Source of the DNA: Isoperla grammatica
Lineage: Eukaryota > Arthropoda > Insecta > Plecoptera > Perlodidae
DNA: 64,000 bases
Assembly: GCA_945910005.1 (NCBI GenBank)
Contig: OX246747.1
Location: 32,430,489 to 32,494,488, forward strand
Direction of reading: 5' to 3'
Each line of letters opens with the position of its first letter. The first letter of the stretch is position 1. Below the pieces are notes generated by a model. The model was not told the origin of the DNA. It saw only the letters and a program-made list of their open reading frames with translations, and searched no databases. The position numbers and the translations under genes were made by a program. This document shows positions 36,501 to 48,680 of the stretch, piece after piece.

Positions 36501-39347
36501 GACATAAATGTGTGATTATGGTGGAAAAAAAAGAATTGGAGCTAATGGGTTCTGAACCCCAGAACTCAAGAATTCGAAGCGACGGCGTTACTGACTACGC
36601 TATGCCTCACGATGAAAATTCGTTGCTTAGACTGGAATATAACACACTGGTCTCAATGTATGGCATAGCTTGTTGTATTCAGATAGTTTTTCATCACGCC
36701 AACATTAAAACATGTTTCCCCGGCTAACTGTTGATGCAAGGCCAGCATAAGCATGTTTCATGTATAGAGTAAGAATGTCCAATGGAGAAACTATAGTTTT
36801 TATTTCCTTAACTCTTTAACAGGAGACGCTACGAGTCGTTAAAGACGTGCTCAAATACACTCTGTTTTTTAGAATTATATTCTTTACGGCTATATTGTTT
36901 ACTCAGGCGATCTTAAAATTAGTTCATAAGGTAGATCTGTACATTGTCTACTTTGAAAAAAATCATCGCTTTGCTACGTTTGTTGTGAACGACGTTAGGC
37001 GTCGCCGAAATTTCAAAGATTTTCTTGTCAAGTACCACTTTCGGTACCGATTGTGGGTGAACGGTGGTACCTAGTAAGTCGTAGTGTCGAACTTAAGGTC
37101 AGTAAGAATCCCTGGTGACGTAGTATGAGCGTCGGTAGCGTCGGTTTGTACAGGTCGTGGTGAGGCGACACCAACTTCAGGTAACCAAAATAGTTGATTT
37201 TATGAGGTTTTTATTTTTTTACTGGTAAACGGTTTGAGATAGAATTTTTTGGTTGCCAATTTCTTCCTATTCATTGCTCTCTTGATATGTTTCGTATTTT
37301 TAAAAAAATCAAAAAAATCAAAAATTTCAATATTCTCCGATTGTGGTCTTCTGAGACAAAATTTGAAATTTTGGGCGCCTGTATCTCTGTAAGTATGACC
37401 CCCAGCATAGTTTTCGTTTTCAGAATGTCTAGATAATTAACGCAAAAAAAATAAAAAAAATACAGAAACAAATTTGGACCCCCCGTATGGTAGCTACGAG
37501 CGCTAGAAAAAAAAATTTCCCCTTAGTAAACCCTTCTCAACTTTGCTCGTCTGAATATGGAAGAAAAAAAGTCTGCCAGTTACGGGGATCGAACCCCGGA
37601 CCGCGAAAACACTAGTCGACGCCGCTACCGAGTACGCCACACCACTCGATGGAAGTTGGGTCGCTTAGACTGGTATAGATAACACACGGCTCTCAATGTA
37701 TGCATGTTACCAAATATATATGGATTTACGAACAGAGGGTCTCATTGGATTTAAAAAATATCCAAGAATACGATCCGATGACAAAAACTCACGCGAATTG
37801 AGTTATAAACGACATAAATGTGTGATTATGGTGGAAAAAAAAGAATTGGAGCTAATGGGTTCTGAACCCCAGAACTCAAGAATTCGAAGCGACGGCGTTA
37901 CTGACTACGCTATGCCTCACGATGAAAATTCGTTGCTTAGACTGGAATATAACACACTGGTCTCAATGTATGGCATAGCTTGTTGTATTCAGATAGTTTT
38001 TCATCACGCCAACATTAAAACATGTTTCCCCGGCTAACTGTTGATGCAAGGCAAGCATAAGCATGTTTCATGTATAGAGTAAGAATGTCCAATGGAGAAA
38101 GTCTAGTTTTTATTTCCTTAACTCTTTAACAGGAGACGCTACGAGTCGTTAAAGACGTGCTCAAATACACTCTGTTTTTTAGAATTATATTCTTTACGGC
38201 TATATTGTTTACTTAGGCGATCTTAAAGTTAGTTCATGAGGTAGATCTGTACATTGTCTACTTTGAAAAAAATCATCGCTTTGCTACGTTTGTTGTGAAC
38301 GACGTTAGGCGTCGCCGAAATTTAAAAGATTTTCTTGTCAAGTACCACTTTCGGTACCGATTGTAGGTGAACGGTGGTACCTAGTAAGTCGTAGTGTCGA
38401 ACTGAAGGTCAATAAGAATCCCTGGTGACGTGGTATGAGCGTCGGTAGCGTCGGTTTGTACAGGTCGTGGTGAGGCGACGCCAACTTCAGGTAACCAAAA
38501 TAGTTGATTTTTTTAGGTTTTTATTTTTTTACTGGTAAACAGTTTGAGATAGAATTTTTTAGTTGCCAATTCCTTCCTATTCATTGCTCTCTTGATATGT
38601 TTCGTATTTTTAAAAAAATCAAAAAAATCAAAAATTTCAATACTCTCCGATTGTGGTCTTCTGAGACAAAATTTGAAATTTTGGGCGCCTGTATCTCTGT
38701 AAGTATGACCCCCAGCATAGTTTTCGTTTTCAGAATGTCTAGATAATTAACGCAAAAAAAATAAAAAAAATACAGAAACAAATTTGGACCCCCCGTATGG
38801 TAGCTACGAGCGCTAGAAAAAAAAATTTCCCATTAGTTAACCCTTCTCAACTTTGCTCGTCTGAATATGGAAGAAAAAAAGTCTGCCAGTTACGGGGATC
38901 GAACCCCGGACCGCGAAAACACTAGTCGACGCCGCTACCGCGTACGCCACACCACTCGATGAGAGTTGGGTCGCTTAGACTGGTATAGATACCACACGGC
39001 TCTCAATGTATGCATGTTACCAAATATATATGGATTTACGAACAGAGGGTCTCATTGGTTTTAAAAAATATCCAAGAATACGATCCGATGACAAAAACTC
39101 ACGCGAATTGAGTTATAAACGACATAAATGTGTGATTATGGTAGAAAAAAAAGAATTGGAGCTAATGGGTTCTGAACCCCAGACCTCAAGTCTTCGAAGC
39201 GACGGCGTTACTGACTACGCTATGCCTCACGATGAAAATTCGTTGCTTAGACTGGAATATAACACACTGGTCTCAATGTATGGCATAGCTTGTTGTATTC
39301 AGATAGTTTTTCATCACGCCAACATTAAAACATGTTTCCCCGGCTAA
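24596..39347. repeat. Higher-order repeat block within the satellite
   Basis: Shared diagnostic variants sort the 1310-bp units into types. A has TCTTCG in tRNA-like segment 2; B has ATTTAGGAAC after the marker; C has AGAACTCAAGAATTCG. C splits into C1 and C2 by downstream variants. By marker position the order is A 24596, B 25906, C1 27216, C2 28526, A 29836, B 31146, C1 32456, A 33766, B 35076, C1 36386, C2 37696, A 39006. This is a 4-mer (5240 bp) with one 3-mer derivative (3930 bp). Confidence 0.88.
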
Positions 39348-40600
39348 CTGTTGATGCAAGGCAAGCATAAGCATGTTTCATGTATAGAGTAAGAATGTCC
39401 AATGGAGAAAGTCTAGTTTTTATTTCCTTAACTCTTTAACAGGAGACGCTACGAGTCGTTAAAGACGTGCTCAAATACACTCTGTTTTTTAGAATTATAT
39501 TCTTTACGGCTATATTGTTTACTTAGGCGATCTTACAGTTAGTTCATGAGGTAGATCTGTACATTGTCTACTTTGAAAAAAATCATCGCTTTGCTACGTT
39601 TGTTAAGAACGACGTTAGGCGTCGCCGAAATTTCAAAGATTTTCTTGTCAAGTACCACTTTCGGTACCGATTGTGGGTGAACAGTGGTACCTAGTAAGTC
39701 GTTGTGTCGAACTTAAGGTCAGTAAGAATCCCTGGTGACGTGGTATGAGCGTCGGTAGCGTCGGTTTGTACAGGTCGTGGTGAGGCGACGCCAACTTCAG
39801 GTAACCAAAATAGTTGATTTTTTTAGGTTTTTATTTTTTTACTGGTAAACGGTTTGAGATAGAATTTTTTGGTTGCCAATTCCTTTCTATTCATTGCTCT
39901 CTTGATATGTTTCGTATTTTTAAAAAAATCAAAAAAATCAAAAATTTCAATATTCTCCGATTGTGGTCTTCTGAGACAAAATTTGAAATTTTGGGCGCCT
40001 GTATCTCTGTAAGTATGACCTCCAGCATAGTTTTCGTTTTCAGAATGTCTAGATAATTAACGCAAAAAAAATAAAAAAAATACAGAAACAAATTTGGACC
40101 CCCCGTATGGTAGCTACGAGCGCTAGAAAAAAAAATTTCCCATTAGTAAACCCTTCTCAACTTTGCTCGTCTGAATATGGAAGAAAAAAAGTCTGCCAGT
40201 TACGGGGATCGAACCCCGGACCGCGAAAACACTAGTCGACGCCGCTACCGCGTACGCCACACCACTCGATAAGAGTTGGGTCGCTTAGACTGGTATAGAT
40301 AACACACGGCCTCAATGTATGCATGTTACCAAATATATATGGATTTACGAACAGAGGGTCTCATTGGATTTAAAAAATATCCAAGAATACGATCCGATGA
40401 CAAAAACTCACGCGAATTGAGTTATAAACGACATAAATGTGTGATTATGGTGAAAAAAAAAAATTGGAGCTAATGGGTTCCGAACCCCAGACCTCAAGTA
40501 TTTGTAGCGACGGCGTTACTGACTACGCTAAGCCTCACTATCAAAATATGGTCGCTTACACTGGTACTTAACACACTGGTCTCAATTGTATGCATTTATG

Positions 40601-41480
40601 AATCTCATTGGATCTCGATTCATTCTTATTGTTATTGTAACACCAAACATAGATGGATGTACTAACTGAGGATCTCGTTGGATTCCTTAAATATCCAAGA
40701 ATACGATCTAATGTAAAAAAAACTCTGAAAATTGAAAACAAATTTGAAGTCTATTTTTTTCTAAGTCCAAAAAATGAGTTACAACACATGTTCTTTTTAA
40801 AATCGCATTTGATAGATCTTGTCTCCGTGATCGCGAAACTGTTAACAGTTTTTGGCGGAAACGAACCGTTTGTCTGTAAAAAAAATAATGAATATTCTGC
40901 TCGATTCTTTTTATTGTAATTGTAACTCCAAATATGGATCGATTTACGAACTGATGGTCACACAGGATGCAAAAAGTATCAAAGAATGCGATCTGATCAT
41001 AAAAACTGCAAAAATGTAAAAAAAAGTTTTTAAGCTGTTTTTCAACCAAGGCTCTACCCTTCTCAAAAATCCAAAAGCCACACTTTGTCTTTTTAAAATT
41101 TATTTCAATAGATCTTGACTCCGTGAATGCAAAACTGTAAACGGTTTTTTGCGGAAACAAACCGTTCGCCTGTAAAAAAATAATTAGTATTCTACTCGAT
41201 TTATTCTTTTTGTAATTGTAACTCCAAATAGGGATGGATTTACGAACTGATGGTCTCTCTGAATTCACAAAGTCGCCAAAAATACGATTTGATGATAAAA
41301 ACTCTGAAAAACAAAAATTGAAGCCGTTTTTTCCTTAAATCCAGTTTCCACACATTGTCCTTATAAAATCGCATTTGATAGATCTTGATCACGTGATCAC
41401 GAAACCGTAAACCTTTTTTGGCACAAATGCACAGTTTGTCTTTAAAAAATCAATGAATATTCAACTCGATTCTTACTTGT
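40601..41480. repeat. 280-300-bp repeat modules, right flank of the satellite
   Basis: Three modules match those at 7.1-9.8 kb: the tttacgaactgatggt block, gataaaaact(c/g)..., an atagatcttgac(t/c)c block and the aactgtaaacggtttttt block. The change from satellite unit to module is near 40590-40640. The modules keep the same orientation on both sides of the satellite. Confidence 0.75.
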
Positions 41481-41486
41481 ATTAAT

Positions 41487-41488
41487 TA

Positions 41489-41520
<32 letters not shown>

Positions 41521-41524
41521 AATA
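41487..41524. repeat. (TA)n(TAA)n microsatellite
   Basis: A short TA run passes directly into TAA repeats beside a tRNA-like segment. Confidence 0.85.
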
Positions 41525-41544
41525 GTTGAAAAAAAGATTGGTCC

Positions 41545-41625
41545 TGGTGGGTCACGAACCCTAGACCTGTAGCATGGAAAGCGACGAGTTACTGTATATG
41601 CCACACCACCCGATGGTACTTGCAT
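41545..41625 (-). repeat. tRNA-derived SINE-like head
   Basis: The minus strand shows a B-box-like GGGTTCGTGACCC and an upstream A-box-like stretch, as in the satellite segments and at 7027-7095. It probably marks the right end of the SINE-related repeat domain. Confidence 0.55.
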
Positions 41626-41639
41626 CGTTAACATTGGTA

Positions 41640-43300
41640 CAATTCTCACTGGTCTCAAAGTATGGCATGGCATAGCTTGTATTCGCAGTATTGTACTCAT
41701 AATTCGCAAACCCGTTTTTGGCATCTATCGTTTGACCGTTGAAATATAACCGTGTCTAAACCATCTCCGTGCACATTGTTGCTATGGGCCAGTGATGTCT
41801 TTGAATGCGGTAGGCCTACACAAAGTACAAACCTATACCAAGTTCAAAATTATGTTAGATACGCAATGTCGTGTCTATGTAAGATTTTTATAAATATAAC
41901 TTTAGAATAATATGAAAAGCATAAACTATATTATGGTAAACGTTTTAATTAGGTAAAAAAATAGGCAGGGACTAGTCTCGAACTCCAAACCACCTGCGTG
42001 CTAAGCGAGGTGTTTACTGCATGGGCTATACTTCTCTTTGAGTGCTGCAGCGCACACAGGTACAAAACACACCGCTGCCGAATTGTTTTGAATTCGTTGT
42101 TTGATTTAATAAGAGAATGCGCCACCATGAGCAATCAAGCTATTCTCGACTACCTAGTTCTCGTTTCTGCCGCATGAGTATGAACGAGGAGGCGCCACCG
42201 TCAGTGTTAGTTCCCGTTTCTACCGTATGAGTGCGTTTTGTAACTTTTAATTTCAAATTGTGGACATTGCTTTGTGCATTTCGTTCCGTGGAACTGTTGA
42301 AGTCAACGTCGTAAAGAAGTGTTGCCATCTCGATTGTAAGTCGGAGGTCGTTGAATCGAATCCCGGTGAATTGTAGGGTTGATATCTGCATTACCTTCTA
42401 TAGCCGCATGAACTCCTGATACAAACCTGTGCTGAAGGAACGTCGTTTTGTGCCTGGGGAAATGGGACTTGCTTGTAAGATTTCGATCTGATCTTCTGAT
42501 CTGTCTGATGATAAAACTCTCGAAATCCATAATAATAGATATGATATTCTGGTTTGTATTGATTTATGTATATTACTGATGATAATAATAATACTCTAGG
42601 ATAAGAATATTTTTTGTAGATCGAGTTCTGGTATTCTCCTTTTGGGCGCCAGGATCCTTGAAGTCGTGGACACGGGATCAGTGACTTTGTACAAGTTCAT
42701 TTTCTGTATCTTGAATGTAGCAGTAATTTTAAAACATACTAATAAAATAAATAACACAGATATAAAGATTTACTTCAAAAATTATCAAAATATGGAATGA
42801 ATATTACATGTATAATTCGACCCACATATGATAGGGGATGATGTTGGTTTATTATAAAGAATAATGATATTTTCTCCATTTTTTGTAGTAATAGTAAAAG
42901 TAATAGTAATAGTAAAGTAATAGTAAATAGATTGTTTTTTTTTTTTTTTTTAATTTTATGGACTGTTACCTAGATATGTATTCTCAGATTGTGTTATACT
43001 ATACTGTCTGTATGCACTGTGATTCACACAGATCTGACGCATAACGGGTAGGCTTAGTCATAATGACGGATCATAGGAAGTAAATAGGAACTGGCAGTCG
43101 CTATAAGTCCATACTATTTCCAACTTACGTCTACAACCCTAAACAAAATTGTTTGGTTACTACAGTACAGTCTCTTTTTATAATAAATACATTTGAAGGG
43201 AATGAAGACCATCCTTTTTGCATGTAATTTTATTTAAGAAGGAAAACACGAAGGGAAATATTAGAATGGATTATACAAGGGGTTTTAAATGACAAAACCA
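41640..43300. other. Intergenic, no gene recognised
   Basis: AT-rich sequence. A weak tRNA-like motif on the minus strand at about 41966-42035 (TTCGAGACTAGT) is too diverged to call. There is a short near-duplicate (gttctcgtttctgccgcatg, about 42158-42230) and an (AGTAAT)n patch at about 42890-42935. No coding frame is supported. Confidence 0.5.
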
Positions 43301-46300
43301 AAATTATTCTGTACACAATTTTTTTATACTTAACGTACATGTTTTCGGATTTTGTCGACATATTTTTCGCATTTTGACAAGTCGATCATTTTCCGTTTTG
43401 ATTCTCCAACAACATTAAAATGTGTATTAAATAAATAACACTGGTCTACAGTACATGGCTCACAATGTTGGGTTTGTTTTGTTAAAAAAAAAATAATATT
43501 CGAACATACGAAACAATAAATATTATACACATCCGGAAAATTCCGAACTATGAACAAAGAATTTGTTTTTTTTTTGAGTAATTGCCATTGAACAAAGAAA
43601 AATGCACAAGGAAAACAATTTCAAGTCGGCCCAGAATGCAAATTAATCAAAACATAATATCGATTAAGGAAAACCAATATATATTTCATGTTGAATTCCT
43701 ATTTAAATAAAAGTTCATTTACACATTTTAAGAATATCATGATGGTAAGAATAAATTTAAATTACGAATTAATTGTAATTCATAGTCTATGATTGAGGTA
43801 CAGTATACACAATAACAGTTAGCAGAGGATAAAAAACTAAGTTATTAAATATTAATTTATGTTATAGATAAAACAAAAAACAAAAAACTTACTAACGTTA
43901 TAAAAGCTGTATAACAGGGTGTGTATCCGCAACAAAAACATTCTAGATTTTAACAGATAATTTTCCATTATTTCAATGAAGTCCACATGACAACTCCAAC
44001 ATTTATCTAATTTCCAAATAATACTACTATTTAAAGCGAGAGAGAGCTTACTTTGTGTTTTTAACATTAACCTTGTGAGCTTTTTTGTTTAGGTTGGTTG
44101 GTTCACGATGCAACTTTATTTAAACAACAGAAACATTTAATTGATAAAAACCAAACATTTACAACAAGGTTTTAAACCCCAATGTTCACATCAAACATTC
44201 TGTTTCTTGTCATCCCACGGTCTTAAAATTTGCCTCGAATTCTCTCGTATCCATCCAAGCAACGAGGATAATCGAGACACATCGGGCAAACTAACAACAG
44301 ATTAAATTGTTAAAAATGAAATCAGTCGTTTCGTATTTTATACATCCTATTATATTTATATAAATTTTACAATTTCAGGTTTTTACTTCTATTACTATTA
44401 CAATCAACAAGGACTGGTGGCAATCGTTAAACATAAACGAAAACAATATATTTCACATCAACAAGTTTTTAATGTACACACAATGCTGGTATCACATATC
44501 ACACAACACACTTTTTCTACAATTGATATTTAAAGGTTTTTTAAACTATCATGTTGGTACCTAGGTTTTTCCCTGACGGTCAGGCAAGGTTCCGATACAT
44601 CTAATATTACCGAGTAAGTTTTGAAATGAGAGAAACGAAAAAGAAATCTGTTGTGAAATTATAACAATATATTAACCTTTCAATACCAAAACACATATGT
44701 TGTGCAGTTCTTTGTCGTTCTCTATTCATTAATGAGAAACTACAAATTAAATTTAAATTTTCTTTTTTTTTGTTGCTCGGAAAAAGAAAACTTAAAAAAT
44801 CTATCTTTCTTACATTTAACTTTACTGTTGTATTGATTTATATATATATATAACCAATCAATATTTATATATATATAACCGCCAGGGTTCTATATTTGCC
44901 TTCACAATCATTATCTACAATTTTACACAATATTTTTTTTACAGTAATATTTTCAAATATATAATAATGAATTAAAATTATAAATCTTTTTTAAAGTGTA
45001 GTAACATAGTGGCGGTACACATCTTTGCATCACTACAATATATACGTATAGTAAAACACCACTAGAACATTTTTATCTCGCAATCCATTGGAAAATTTTT
45101 ATTAAACGGAACACGGTACTATAGACAAAATTGAATTAAAAACTGTTTTAATGACATTTTACTACAATTTTTTTTTTCAAAACCCTGCATTACCAATACA
45201 TCTTAAATATTTACTAAGCATATTTATCTTGTTTTTTTTTGTTTATACACACAATTAATTTAATTTCCCCAGCAACGTCCAGCGCCACTGATCTTTCCTA
45301 TTAAGAGAGTACATTCAATTTATTTTATATGATTTCCAACCCGACGTACGCCCATTTTTCCCCCGGTCGATAGTAACTGTTTACGCGCTCGCGTCAATCA
45401 AAACCTTCGAAAAGAAAGTCACACGACAAAATTATTTAATCGGATGAAAATACCAACTCCGTAAAATAACTCGGAACCAAACGATCGATCGACGTTTTTC
45501 CTCTAGAAAAAATATCAACATGGCTCCTTCTTTTTTCCCCCAACTCGACGCGCTTCGATAATGGCAAAGATATAATCGAACGGGTTCTGTCGTTAATTAA
45601 ACATTAAAGACTAGCAATTCATTATCTTAACTTAAAACATTTTAATAATAATAATTAATAATTATATAATAAACTATTAATCTAGGCAAAACGGACATTA
45701 ATTGTCACGCAAAGGACTATAATTAAAATGGTGGCCAGCACCATATAACATAGTTGGGTTAAACTCTATTTCTAATAAGTCTCACAAAATAATAGTGTAT
45801 AGGTGTTATTATATCTAATAATATTGCCAACGCCTCCCTTCGTAACGTTTCAATGAGTAATATTTCTGATGCCCGCAGATATTTCCTCTTCGATTACCAT
45901 TCCAAAGTAGAAATTATTTCTAAATTTTATCGTTCTCAAGCCGAAAAATCACACAAAACTATTGACTATTGAAGCCATTGTCAAAATTTTGTTTCGTCTC
46001 TTCAAAATGATACTATCATTGTACTGTACCATAACAATTAAAGCGTTTTCATGTCTATGCCGATGATTAAGGAAAAATTGTTACTTTGAAATTTTTGCTT
46101 ATATAGCAACCGTCCAGCAGTTATATCAGTACTATATGTATTTACTTTAATCACCCATTCAAAACAGTCTTTCAGCAAAGGTAATTTTTTTTTTATTTAT
46201 TTAAAAAAAATCCCCTCAAAACAAAAATATCAACAATAAACAAATATAGTAGTATCTCTTTTCTAAAAATAAAACAAACAGTACGTTACTTTGATGATTG

Positions 46301-47091
46301 TTTTGTTTTTAAATACCCACACTGCGAAATCATATTTCTTTGGCAATCACTGTGGTACGCAGACAGCTTATTTCCTACTTCGTTTGTAGACCCCAATCAC
46401 AGTTCTTGTACGCAAAAAACACATTACCGTATAAATAAAAATAACTTAACCTCGCACACAGATATATAGTATATAATCATCTTTCTAGATATGTATAAGA
46501 ATTATTCTCATCGGCTCACTTTATTTCATTTTTTATTTTAAATCTCCACCTTGCAAGCTCACCCTTCAAAATAGCGCATTTCTCCGGGCAAGATATTGGC
46601 ATTTTCATTTAATACTTTCTTGATTTACCTGAATTTCATTTATTTATATATATATTTTTTCATTTATTATTATTCAACAAAAAAAAAATACTTCCACGCC
46701 ATACAGGCCTCGCACATTGAATATCACTTCAAACCAAAAAAAAAAACAAAAAAAAAATCTCGATTATATTAATTTGTTTTGTTTGCGAATTTTTTTTGTG
46801 CATTGCAATATATAATATTTTGCTGCTACACTGTGTGAAAAAATACTCTGAATTTTCTCTTTTACGTTCTCCGCTCTGTTTTTTTTTTTTCACCCTCTCT
46901 TTCTTTCTCTCTCTCACCCTCCCCCTCTCTCTCTCTCGTCGCGTGGGCGCTGGTGGCGCTCTGCAACGGACGATGACGAGAACAAAGGCGACGACGACGG
47001 CGACGACAAACGACCCCCGCTCTCAAGGTCGTATCCGCCACCATTGCTGCACCTTCTCGTGTAGCTTGCGACAAAGACCCATGAACCTCCG
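43301..47091 (-). other. Probable long 3' UTR and downstream region of the dunce-like gene
   Basis: Downstream of the PDE4 stop, on the minus strand, nearly 4 kb is AT-rich, free of coding frames and free of the transposons that crowd the rest of the window. It contains several reverse-strand AATAAA hexamers. A CT/GA microsatellite lies at about 46889-46938, and TA-rich patches near 44840-44880. The 3' end cannot be fixed from sequence. The absence of insertions suggests constraint, as in a long UTR, but this is inference. Confidence 0.45.
46889..46938. repeat. CT-rich microsatellite
   Basis: Plus-strand (CT)n/(TTTC)n tract, which is GA-rich on the transcribed sense strand of the PDE4 gene. 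It would lie in the 3' UTR about 150 bases after the stop. Confidence 0.8.
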
Positions 47092-47139
47092 TCACATTCC
47101 TGCCGCGCCCGCATCCTCGTCACCCTCCTCTAGCGTCAC
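47092..47139 (-). CDS. dnc: cAMP phosphodiesterase PDE4 (dunce), last coding exon
   Basis: After the acceptor ggttccag (minus strand, 47140-47147), 15 codons VTLEEGDEDAGAAGM are followed by TGA at 47094-47092. The exon continues RIRFQ from the upstream exon to make RIRFQVTLEE, the conserved end of insect dunce proteins, followed by the usual short acidic tail. At 48 nt it is easily missed by ORF calling. Frame (phase 0), splice site and family sequence all agree. The tail is shorter than in Drosophila dunce. Confidence 0.9.
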   Translation of the reverse strand: MTLEEGDEDAGAAGM

Positions 47140-47619
47140 CTGGAACCGACATCGGACAAGCGTTAAACGGGCGGGGGGTGGGGTTTATCTACACATACGG
47201 GTTCGACAGTGTAGCGGTGCAAATTGTGGTGAAATATGTGTTTTTGTGTATGTGTTGTTAACTCTTCAGTGGGTTGAAATTTTATAATTGTTAATTTTGG
47301 TAGTTAATAGCTATATTGCATTGTAATGTAACTCAAAGTAGTGCAATGACAATGAGAAAAATAAATACACTTTTCCCTCGTTAATTCGAACTCAGTTAGT
47401 TCAAATTCTGATGTGTATAATTCAAACTATTGATGGTGAATTGTATATCATCATATTATCATACTATATATACCTAAGTGTAATTTATGTATGTGATGTT
47501 ATTTTTTTATCAAGGTATATTATATTATTATCATTATTATTATCATAACTATTATGTTATTAACAGTTCTCAGAAAATTGTTTAACTCAAATATGTTTGT
47601 TAATGAAAATGTAAAGAGC

Positions 47620-48425
47620 GAAAGCTCAATCCACCCACTAAAGAAACATACAACACACCTGCACAACTCCAATGAAAATAAATTAGAGAAGAAAACTGAC
47701 GGCTCTTGTATGCATCCCTGCACAACTCCCACAAAAATAAAACACAGAAGAAAACCGACGGACCTAGAACGTCTCCCTGAACAACTCCCATGAAAATAAA
47801 TTAGAGAAGAAAACTGACGGACCTAGAACGCATCCCTGCACAACTCCCATGAAAATAAATTAGAGAAGAAAACTGACGGACCTAGAACGTCTCCCTGCAC
47901 AACTCCCATGAAAATAAATCAGAGAAGAAAACTGACGGACCTAGAACGTCTCCCTGAACAACTCCCATGAAAATAAATTATAGAGAAGAAAACTGACGGA
48001 CCTAGAATGCATCCCTGCACAACTCCCATGAAAAAATAAATCAGAGAAGAAAACCGACGGACCTAGAACGTATCCCTGAACAACTCCCATAAAAAATAGA
48101 TTTGAGAAGAAAACCGACGGACCTAGAACGTCTCCCTGAACAACTCCCATGAAAATAAATCAGAGAAGAAAACTGACGGACCTAGAACGTATCCCTGCAC
48201 AACTCCCATGAAAATAGAGAAGAAAACTGACGGACCTAAAACGCATCCCTGGACCACTCCCATTAAAATAAATCAGAGAAGAAAACTGACGGACCTAGAA
48301 CGCATCCCTGAACAACTCCCATGACAAAATGACGAACCTAGAACGTCTCCATGCACAACACCTATGAAAATAACAGAGAAGAAAAGTGACGGTCCCAGAA
48401 CATATCCCTGAACAACACCCCACTC
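47620..48425. repeat. Minisatellite, about 59-bp unit, in a PDE4 intron
   Basis: About 13 tandem units centred on GACGGACCTAGAACG, CTCCCTGAACAACTCCCATG and an AAATAAATYAGAGAAGAAAA tract fill most of the last intron. They run right up to the splice donor at 48431. Unit length varies from about 50 to 62 bp, with single substitutions. The minus-strand open frames here are repeat artefacts. Confidence 0.92.
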
Positions 48426-48431
48426 GCTCAC

Positions 48432-48680
48432 CTGGAAGCGTATCCTGTCCTGTCCCCCTCCGCCCGGCTCCTCCTCTTCTTCCTCCTCCTCTTCCTCCTC
48501 TTCGTCCTCTTCAGTCTCCTGTTCCCTCAGTTCGCTGCCCGCGGGCGGACTGGGCGGTATCATCGACGAGTAATAGTCACGGTTCTCTTCGAGCGTGTCG
48601 AGTATGTCCTGGGCGTCGGGGTGGACGAGGTCCGCCCACGTCTCCCACAGGGGGTGGACGATGTAGTCGATGAAGCCGAC
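48432..48680 (-). CDS. dnc: cAMP phosphodiesterase PDE4 (dunce), penultimate coding exon
   Basis: Acceptor cccgcag lies before 48680 and donor gtgagc after 48432; 83 codons in phase 0. The sequence [20 protein letters not shown] and then [20 protein letters not shown] is the last helices of the PDE4 catalytic domain, including the hydrophobic residues that close the pocket. An IPPSPP linker and a glutamate-rich tract encoded by GAG/GAA repeats (about 48468-48517) follow, then a glycine run and RIRFQ. The poly-Glu tract is where family members vary most. A partial duplicate of the 5' end of this exon lies upstream at 48918-48938. Confidence 0.96.

Larger units (their letters stand above)
11771..40600. 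repeat. Satellite array, about 1310-bp unit, 22 copies of the marker
   Basis: The marker ATGTATGCATGTTACC occurs 22 times, at 12819, 14133, 15440, 16749, 18062, 19371, 20682, 21986, 23289, 24596, then every 1310 bases to 39006, and at 40315. Left units vary between 1303 and 1314 bp and differ by many substitutions. Units from 24596 on are exactly 1310 bp and nearly identical. Each unit has two tRNA-like segments in minus orientation, poly(A)/poly(T) tracts and a GC-richer block around GACGTTAGGCGTCGCC. Recurring short open frames (113, 80, 75 and 66 codons) persist because the units are homogenised and show no family similarity. No host gene is visible inside. Confidence 0.96.

Noticed and set aside
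12819..40500. Conserved 113-, 80-, 75- and 66-codon open frames in each satellite unit as a repeated gene family
   Set aside because: They overlap on both strands, span tRNA-like segments and poly(A) tracts, and are preserved only because the units are homogenised. In diverged left units they break without any sign of selection.
11771..40600. CRISPR array
   Set aside because: The repeats are 1310 bp and directly abutting, with no unique spacers, and the genome is eukaryotic.
46796..47287. 163-codon plus-strand gene
   Set aside because: It is antisense to the last PDE4 exon and a CT microsatellite, with no family similarity seen.
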